Positions 57,509 through 61,973 of a stretch of 61,973 nt of DNA are shown here, piece by piece (the first letter of the stretch is position 1; each line of letters starts with the position of its first letter). Location: NCBI GenBank assembly GCA_015056155.1, contig SVGU01000005.1, forward strand, positions 1 through 61,973, given 5' to 3'. The notes under the pieces were generated by a model, which saw only the letters and a program-made list of their open reading frames with translations, had not been told where the DNA came from and did no database searches. Origin of the DNA: Clostridiales bacterium. Lineage in GTDB: Bacteria; Bacillota; Clostridia; Christensenellales; Aristaeellaceae. A program made the translations under genes and the position numbers.

Positions 57509-58255
57509 TTACAGCTTGCCGACCACGTCGTCCATGGAGTAGAGGCCCGGCTTCTGTGAGGCCAGGAATTCCGCCGCACGCAGCGCGCCGGCCGCAAAAA
57601 CGCTGCGGTTCTCCGCGCTGTGGCTCACCCGGATCCGCTCCGACGTGCCGAAGAAGCACACCTCGTGCTCGCCCGTCACCGTGCCGCCGCGCAGCGCATG
57701 CACACCGATCTCCTGCTTCTGCCGCTTCGCATCCCGGCCGTGACGGCCGAACTTCGCTTCCCGCTCGGACTCGCACCCTTCCTTCACCGCATCCAGCAGC
57801 ATCAGCGCCGTACCGCTGGGCGCGTCCGCCTTGCGGTTGTGGTGCGCCTCAACGATCTCGATGTCGAAGCTCTCGCCCAGCACGCTCGCCGCCTTCTTCG
57901 CCAGCGCCCGCAGGAGTGCGATGCCCAGGCTCATGTTGCCGCTGCGGAAGATCGGGATCACCTTCGCCGCCTCGTCGATGGCTGCCAGCTGCTCCTCGGA
58001 CAGGCCGGTGGTGGCGATCACCGCCGGGACCCGGTTCTTCACCGCCCAGGTCAACAGATCCGCGCCCGGCTTCCACGTGGAGAAGTCCACGATCACGTCC
58101 ACCGCCGGGCAGTCCTCAAAGGTCGTGTACAGCGGGTAATCCGCCTTTCCCGCAACGATGTCCACACCGCAGGCGACCTCGATCCCCTGCTCTGCCGCCT
58201 GCCGAGCGACCTCGCGGCCCATGAAGCCCAGCGCGCCGGAAATCAGAATCTTCAT
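57509..58255 (-). CDS. dapB: 4-Hydroxy-tetrahydrodipicolinate reductase
   Basis: 248 residues. NAD(P)H-dependent second committed step of the diaminopimelate/lysine route. N-terminal 'ISGALGFMGREV' nucleotide loop, 'VIVDFSTWKPG', and the signature 'EIVEAHHNRKADAPSGTALML' with the catalytic His-His and Lys. Last gene of the asd-dapA-dapB operon; 60 bases follow dapA. Confidence 0.95.
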   Translation of the reverse strand: MKILISGALGFMGREVARQAAEQGIEVACGVDIVAGKADYPLYTTFEDCPAVDVIVDFSTWKPGADLLTWAVKNRVPAVIATTGLSEEQLAAIDEAAKVIPIFRSGNMSLGIALLRALAKKAASVLGESFDIEIVEAHHNRKADAPSGTALMLLDAVKEGCESEREAKFGRHGRDAKRQKQEIGVHALRGGTVTGEHEVCFFGTSERIRVSHSAENRSVFAAGALRAAEFLASQKPGLYSMDDVVGKL

Positions 58256-58315
58256 CGTATTGCTCCTTCCATACAGAACAGGACGCGGTATATTCGCCGC
58301 GTCCTGACGTTGTTT

Positions 58316-59203
58316 TTACTGGATCATGCCCAGATCGCGCATGATGGCATACATCTTCTCGCGCGGGCCGTTCGTCATGGGCACCAGCGGCAGACGCAGC
58401 TCATCCTCCAGCATGCCCAGCTTGGCCATCGCCGCCTTGATCGGGATAGGGCTGGTCTCGCTGAACAGCGCGTTCACGAAGGGCAGCAGGCGCAGCTGGA
58501 TCTCCGCGGCGTCCTTGAAGTTGCCCTCCAGCGCCAGCTTCGCCATCCGGGAGGTGTCCGCCGGCAGGATGTTGGACAGCACGGAAATGACGCCCTTGAA
58601 GCCAAAGGAGATCGTCGGGACGATCAGGTCGTCGTTGCCGCAGTAGAAGTCCACCTTGTCGCCGCACAGGCGCACCTTTTCCATCGCCTGCGCCATGTCG
58701 GAGGAGGCTTCCTTGACGGCGATGACATTCTCATGCTCGCAGATCTCCGCCAGTGCCTCCGGGCCGATGTTCAGACCGGTACGGCTGGGGACGTTGTAGA
58801 CGATCACGGGCAGGGTCGCCGCGTCCGCGATGGCGTTGAAATGCGCCACCAGGCCCGCCTGCGAGGTCTTGTTGTAATAGGGCGTGACGACCAGCTGGGC
58901 GTCCGCACCGAATTCGGCCGAGTGCTTCGCGGCATACACCGCCTCGCTCGTGGCGTTGGAGCCGGTACCGGCGATCACCGGCACGCGATGATCAGCCTTC
59001 TCCACCACGCGGCGGATGACCGCAAGGTGCTCCTCCCAGTTCATGGTGGCAGGCTCGCCCGTGGTGCCCACGGCGATCAGCGCGCTCACGCCATTGGCGA
59101 TCTGATCCTCCACCAGTCGGTCAAGGGCTTCGTAGTCCACCTCGCCGTTCTTGAAGGGAGTGACGAGCGCGGTACCGCAGCCGGTGAACAAAGGCTTTCT
59201 CAT
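58316..59203 (-). CDS. dapA: 4-Hydroxy-tetrahydrodipicolinate synthase
   Basis: 295 residues. Condenses pyruvate with aspartate semialdehyde. 'VGTTGEPATMNWEEH' pyruvate site, Tyr in 'VIVYNVPSRTGLNIG', Schiff-base Lys in 'ENVIAVKEASSDMAQ'. ATG at 59203 has AGGAGGAAACC before it. 39 bases follow asd. Confidence 0.96.
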   Translation of the reverse strand: MRKPLFTGCGTALVTPFKNGEVDYEALDRLVEDQIANGVSALIAVGTTGEPATMNWEEHLAVIRRVVEKADHRVPVIAGTGSNATSEAVYAAKHSAEFGADAQLVVTPYYNKTSQAGLVAHFNAIADAATLPVIVYNVPSRTGLNIGPEALAEICEHENVIAVKEASSDMAQAMEKVRLCGDKVDFYCGNDDLIVPTISFGFKGVISVLSNILPADTSRMAKLALEGNFKDAAEIQLRLLPFVNALFSETSPIPIKAAMAKLGMLEDELRLPLVPMTNGPREKMYAIMRDLGMIQ

Positions 59204-59242
59204 TTTGGTTTCCTCCTGATAACAGGTCGAAAGGATATCGTC

Positions 59243-60325
59243 TTACTTGCGGGTGATGTAACCCTTCTTGCACAGCAGCTCCGCGGTCAGCATCGCGCCG
59301 CCGGCAGCGCCGCGCACGGTGTTGTGGCTCAGGCACACAAAGCGGTAATCGAACAGCTTGTCCTCGCGCAGGCGGCCGATGGAGACGCCGAAGCCGTTCT
59401 GGAAATCGCGGTCCAGACGGGTCTGGGGACGGGTCGGATCTTCGAAGTACTGCAGGAAGGGCTTGGGCGCGCTGGGCAGCTCCAGGCGCTGCGCTTCCGT
59501 CTCGAAGTTTGCCCAGCGTTCCTTGATCTCATCCATGCTGGGCTTGTTGCGGAAGGACACGGAGACCGCCGCCATATGGCCGTCCGCGCAGGCGACGCGC
59601 AAGCACTGGGCGCTGATGACGGGCAGGGTCGCGTTCACGATCTCGCCGTTCTCCACATGGCCCCACAGCTTCAGGGGCTCATTCTCGCTCTTCTCGTCCT
59701 CGCCGCCGATGTAGGGGATCACGTTGTCCACCATCTCTGGCCAGGTCTTGAAGGTCTTGCCCGCGCCGGAGATCGCCTGATAGGTGCAGACGCTGACCTT
59801 TTCGGGGCCGAAGTCCATCAGGGGGGTCAGGGCAGGCACGTAGGACTGGATGGAGCAGTTGGGCTTCACGGCGATGAAGCCGCGCTGGGTGCCCAGGCGC
59901 TTGCGCTGCGCCTCGATGACCTCCAGGTGCGCCGCATTGATCTCCGGCACCACCATCGGCACATCCGCCACGCCGCGGCACGCGCTGTTGTTGGACACGA
60001 CGGGGATCTCGTGCTTGGCATACGCTTCCTCCAGCGCACGGATCTCCTCCTTCTTCATATCGACCGCGCAGAAGACGAAATCGACCTGCTCGCCCACCGC
60101 GTCGATATCAGAGGCGTCCACAATGACCATATCCGCCACGTTTGCGGGGATCTCCCAGTCGAAGGCCCAGCGCTCGCCGACGGCCTCGCGGTAGGTCTTG
60201 CCGGCGCTGCGGGCAGACGCCGCCACGCACGTCACCTCAAACCACGGATGATCCTTCAGCAGGGAAATGAAACGCTGACCCACCATGCCGGTTGCGCCAA
60301 CGATACCAACGCGATACTTCTCCAT
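59243..60325 (-). CDS. asd: Aspartate-semialdehyde dehydrogenase (archaeal/fungal-type subfamily)
   Basis: 360 residues. NADPH-dependent reduction of aspartyl phosphate. 'VGIVGATGMVGQRF' NADP loop, 'VVSNNSACRGVADVPMVVPEIN', catalytic Cys in 'AVKPNCSIQSYVPAL', 'TYQAISGAGKTF'. These blocks follow the archaeal/fungal type rather than the common bacterial type with SNASCTTN. ATG 60325 was chosen because AGGAGG precedes it and it starts the NADP-binding fold; an upstream in-frame ATG is unsupported. First gene after the lysine riboswitch. Confidence 0.94.
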   Translation of the reverse strand: MEKYRVGIVGATGMVGQRFISLLKDHPWFEVTCVAASARSAGKTYREAVGERWAFDWEIPANVADMVIVDASDIDAVGEQVDFVFCAVDMKKEEIRALEEAYAKHEIPVVSNNSACRGVADVPMVVPEINAAHLEVIEAQRKRLGTQRGFIAVKPNCSIQSYVPALTPLMDFGPEKVSVCTYQAISGAGKTFKTWPEMVDNVIPYIGGEDEKSENEPLKLWGHVENGEIVNATLPVISAQCLRVACADGHMAAVSVSFRNKPSMDEIKERWANFETEAQRLELPSAPKPFLQYFEDPTRPQTRLDRDFQNGFGVSIGRLREDKLFDYRFVCLSHNTVRGAAGGAMLTAELLCKKGYITRK

Positions 60326-60423
60326 TGCCTTTTTCCTCCTCATGCATATGAGATGTTGATGATGGTGCACCTTTGACCATACAGGACATGACGCCCCATA
60401 AATCAAAAATCACCCCAAGCAAA

Positions 60424-60447
60424 GCCTGCGGTGCACACGGTACAGGC
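60424..60447 (-). terminator. Candidate riboswitch-controlled terminator before asd
   Basis: Minus strand GCCTG..CAGGC with an inner CGTG/CACG pairing, then TTTGCTTGGGG and TTTTTGATTT. It lies 27 bases past the L-box aptamer. The T-run is interrupted, so the mode of control remains open. Confidence 0.45.
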
Positions 60448-60474
60448 GGAGGGCGGCATGCGCACCCCGCATAT

Positions 60475-60648
60475 GAACCAGCGCTCCGCCGGGCGGATCT
60501 GCCCGATGACAGCCGCAGACCTGTCCGGCCTGCAACCAAGCACAGGAGGCACGGCTCACCTCCTGCCTTTCGGCGCATCGCCCCTTCCCGCGGTTTCACC
60601 GGAAGCCTGTCCTCCACCGCAGTACGCCGCGCTGCGCACCTCTGATCC
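60475..60648 (-). ncRNA. Lysine riboswitch (L box)
   Basis: On the minus strand the conserved elements appear in order: CAGAGGTGCGC, GTACTGC, CGGGAAGGGGCGATGCGCCGA, AGCCGTGC, and GGCTGTCA. P1 can form from GGATCAG and CTGGTTC. It lies between a perfect -35 promoter and asd-dapA-dapB, the expected targets. Confidence 0.92.
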
Positions 60649-60682
60649 CATCAACAATTCTTCAATTTCGGATACCGCTCAC

Positions 60683-60711
60683 ATCATACCACGCCAATCC
60701 CCTCCTGTCAA
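60683..60711 (-). promoter_or_regulatory. Sigma-A promoter of the L-box/asd-dapA-dapB operon
   Basis: Minus strand: TTGACA (60711-60706), 17-base spacer, TATGAT (60688-60683), about 35 bases before the aptamer. Confidence 0.82.
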
Positions 60712-60721
60712 CAAAAGTGCA

Positions 60722-60747
60722 CCAAAAAGACAGGGGCTTCGCCCCGT
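60722..60747 (-). terminator. Terminator downstream of spoVM
   Basis: Minus strand ACGGGGC-GAA-GCCCCTGT then CTTTTT. It separates spoVM from the asd promoter. The arms are also part of the CCCCTG-type repeat found elsewhere. Confidence 0.6.
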
Positions 60748-60763
60748 TTTGGCGCTCCCGCGC

Positions 60764-60822
60764 GGCATCAGCTTCCTTGGGGAGTCACGCCGCACGGAGG
60801 GTGCGGCGCGACGCACTTGCCG
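60764..60822. repeat. Third, diverged copy of the GCTTCCTTG structured repeat
   Basis: Shares 'GCTTCCTTG', 'TCACGCCGC' and 'GCGGCGCGACGC' with the copies at 28990-29140. Its stem is CGCCGCAC/GTGCGGCG; compared with the other copies the stem bases change but pairing is kept. Confidence 0.6.
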
Positions 60823-60869
60823 GGCCACAGTGACTGGCGTTGATTCGCGTTGTCCCAGCTTGCAGTGCC

Positions 60870-60953
60870 TTATGCCCGTTTTTTGCGCATCATCATCCGC
60901 AGGACGCCGCCCAGCAGCTTCGGCGCCTTCACGCATACCAGCTTCACCTTCAT
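60870..60953 (-). CDS. spoVM: Stage V sporulation protein M-like peptide (27 residues)
   Basis: MKVKLVCVKAPKLLGGVLRMMMRKKRA matches the SpoVM pattern: short polar start, then a K-x-PK-x-LGG-x-(L/V)R amphipathic helix and a basic end. In Bacillus SpoVM recognises the curved outer forespore membrane and tethers SpoIVA, starting coat assembly. AGGAAGGA lies about 10 bases before ATG 60953. It follows a small membrane-protein gene by 17 bases and both are behind a sigma-E-like promoter, which agrees with sigma-E control of spoVM in Bacillus. Recognised by pattern only, since it is so short. Confidence 0.78.
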   Translation of the reverse strand: MKVKLVCVKAPKLLGGVLRMMMRKKRA

Positions 60954-60970
60954 GCTTCCGATCCTTCCTT

Positions 60971-61171
60971 TCATCGGGCGATCAGCCACCACCCGGCGAT
61001 CACCAGTCCCGCGCCGATCAGCGCCGCCCATGCCCATCCCGGGATGCACAGAAACAGCAGCGTCAGCCCCGCAGCCACCAGCACCGCGCCCAGTAGCCGC
61101 AGTTCCGGTGGTGCGCGGCGGCGGAATTTCCGGCGGCCGGGCTGCCTCGTGCATTCCTGCCCCCTGCGCAT
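60971..61171 (-). CDS. Small two-span membrane protein, cotranscribed with spoVM
   Basis: 66 residues. A very basic, Cys-containing N-terminus (MRRGQECTRQPGRRKFRRR) precedes two adjacent hydrophobic helices, about 26-43 and 47-64. GGAGG lies 7 bases before ATG 61171. No family recognised. Position behind a sigma-E-like promoter suggests a mother-cell sporulation role (inference). Confidence 0.65.
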   Translation of the reverse strand: MRRGQECTRQPGRRKFRRRAPPELRLLGAVLVAAGLTLLFLCIPGWAWAALIGAGLVIAGWWLIAR

Positions 61172-61198
61172 CCCGTCACCTCCCCCGCTTTCTGCTGC

Positions 61199-61226
61199 AT
61201 TGTATGCACAAAATTCCGGAATATCC
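61199..61226 (-). promoter_or_regulatory. Sigma-E-type sporulation promoter
   Basis: Minus strand GGATATT (61226-61220), 13-base spacer, CATACAAT (61206-61199). This agrees closely with the Bacillus sigma-E consensus, (G/T)(A/C)ATATT and CATACAnT about 13-15 bases apart, and poorly with sigma-A. It predicts a start about 20 bases before the small membrane-protein gene. Confidence 0.72.
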
Positions 61227-61297
61227 CCGCTGCCGGGAGGATTTTTGCCCCTCCGTTCGTTGTTACATATGTGGCGGCTCTGCTGCCATCCCTTCCC

Positions 61298-61326
61298 TTT
61301 ACAAGAGCGCGAAAATCATGTAAAAT
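61298..61326 (+). promoter_or_regulatory. Sigma-A promoter of the MotA/TolQ/ExbB-like gene
   Basis: TTTACA (61298-61303), 17-base spacer, TAAAAT (61321-61326), 74 bases before the start codon. Confidence 0.7.
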
Positions 61327-61400
61327 AGAAGCGTTCCCGCAACAAGACCGGCTGAGCCGTTTCATTCATACGACCGCAGGACACACAGGAGGATCGATCC

Positions 61401-61973
61401 ATGCTTGAAGCCCTGAACAGCATCGCCGCCGACTTCTCGGCCAATTTCATTGACTACTTGGTCTATATCGCAGAGGCGCTGGTGACCCTCATCGGCGTGT
61501 GCAAGTGCCTTCTCCCCCTGATGGGCACGACCCGTGCGCTCCGCCGCGCCATCCGCCGCCTTCAGCAGGATGCCGGTACCCGGCAGGGTACCCCCGTATG
61601 GCAGGAGAAACAGTTCATGGGCGTCCGCCTGAAGGGCTCCTGGCTGCGCTTCCTGCAGAACGCCGAGCAGCTGGACCGCCGCGGCCTCCCCTGCAACGTG
61701 GAAGACTACATCAACGATGACACCGTCACCCACGGCCCCGGCAACGCCCAGCTGGCCGAGCTGATCCCCAGCCTGCTGACCTCCCTTGGCATTCTGGGCA
61801 CCTTCATGGGCATGATGAGCGGTCTGAGCGGCCTGGACTTCACCTCCTCCAGCAAGATCATCGACGGCATCCCGATCCTGCTGGACGGCATGCGCTTTGC
61901 CTTCGGCACCTCCGTGGTCGGCGTTTCCTGCTCCATCTGCTTCAATATGCTCAACCGCATCCTGCAGGGCTCC
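61401..61973 (+). CDS. MotA/TolQ/ExbB-type proton channel protein, N-terminal part, cut by window edge
   Basis: 191 residues visible, frame open at the edge. One hydrophobic helix at about 18-42, a polar region, then 'ELIPSLLTSLGILGTFMGMMSGLSGLDF' and 'GMRFAFGTSVVGVSCSICFNML', the paired MotA/TolQ/ExbB channel helices. AGGAGG is upstream of ATG 61401. Such proteins pair with a MotB/ExbD-like partner and use the ion gradient to do mechanical work. The long stretch between the helices also fits ZorA-like proteins of the Zorya antiphage system, but the family cannot be settled without the rest. Confidence 0.82.
   Translation, partial: MLEALNSIAADFSANFIDYLVYIAEALVTLIGVCKCLLPLMGTTRALRRAIRRLQQDAGTRQGTPVWQEKQFMGVRLKGSWLRFLQNAEQLDRRGLPCNVEDYINDDTVTHGPGNAQLAELIPSLLTSLGILGTFMGMMSGLSGLDFTSSSKIIDGIPILLDGMRFAFGTSVVGVSCSICFNMLNRILQGS

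Overview
The window looks like a chromosomal piece of a GC-rich, spore-forming Bacillota of the class Clostridia, probably a gut or rumen commensal. The evidence is strong AGGAGG ribosome sites, TTGACA/TATAAT promoters, class C sortase pili with Cna-B proteins, a group II ECF transporter, an L-box lysine riboswitch, and a SpoVM-like peptide behind a sigma-E-like promoter. No phage genes, insertion sequences, CRISPR arrays, rRNA or tRNA genes were seen.

Region 1 (1-26.5 kb, all on the minus strand) is a surface-structure island. One promoter at 21318-21346 appears to drive a >21 kb operon: a coiled-coil protein, a dedicated signal peptidase I, a 5,398-residue LPETG adhesin, the major pilin, a class C sortase, a minor pilin and a second sortase cut by the window edge. 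Next to it is a separately promoted 1,647-residue membrane-anchored protein with MucBP-like repeats and SH3 modules.

Region 2 (26.5-33 kb) is mixed housekeeping: a Nudix hydrolase, a small membrane protein, a GNAT, a flavin reductase, an AEC transporter, a metallophosphoesterase, a DUF4363/DUF421 pair and a secreted protein. Structured intergenic repeats lie in 28.9-29.25 kb.

Region 3 (33-43.4 kb, plus strand) is a long, tightly overlapped operon: ecfA1-ecfA2-ecfT-truA, then a phosphoesterase, an ACT/metallo-beta-lactamase protein, an FAD oxidoreductase, a phosphotransferase, pepT, a minimal kinase and a GNAT.

Region 4 (43.5-53.3 kb) holds a minus-strand NlpC/P60-HAD-GyrI-like set, an EF-G-like GTPase lacking the catalytic His, a GNAT, and murI-methyltransferase-P-loop kinase followed by a VOC gene broken by two in-frame TGA codons. 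Divergent from murI are DUF951-lepB and a large secreted protein.

Region 5 (53.3-62 kb) has nth, folT under a THF riboswitch whose downstream sequence can mask the folT Shine-Dalgarno, a DUF308 protein, ftsH, and the asd-dapA-dapB operon under an L-box. spoVM follows, with a small membrane protein, and finally the start of a MotA/TolQ/ExbB-like gene running off the window. folT and ecfA1A2T together can form a folate ECF transporter. asd, dapA, dapB and murI feed peptidoglycan precursor synthesis.
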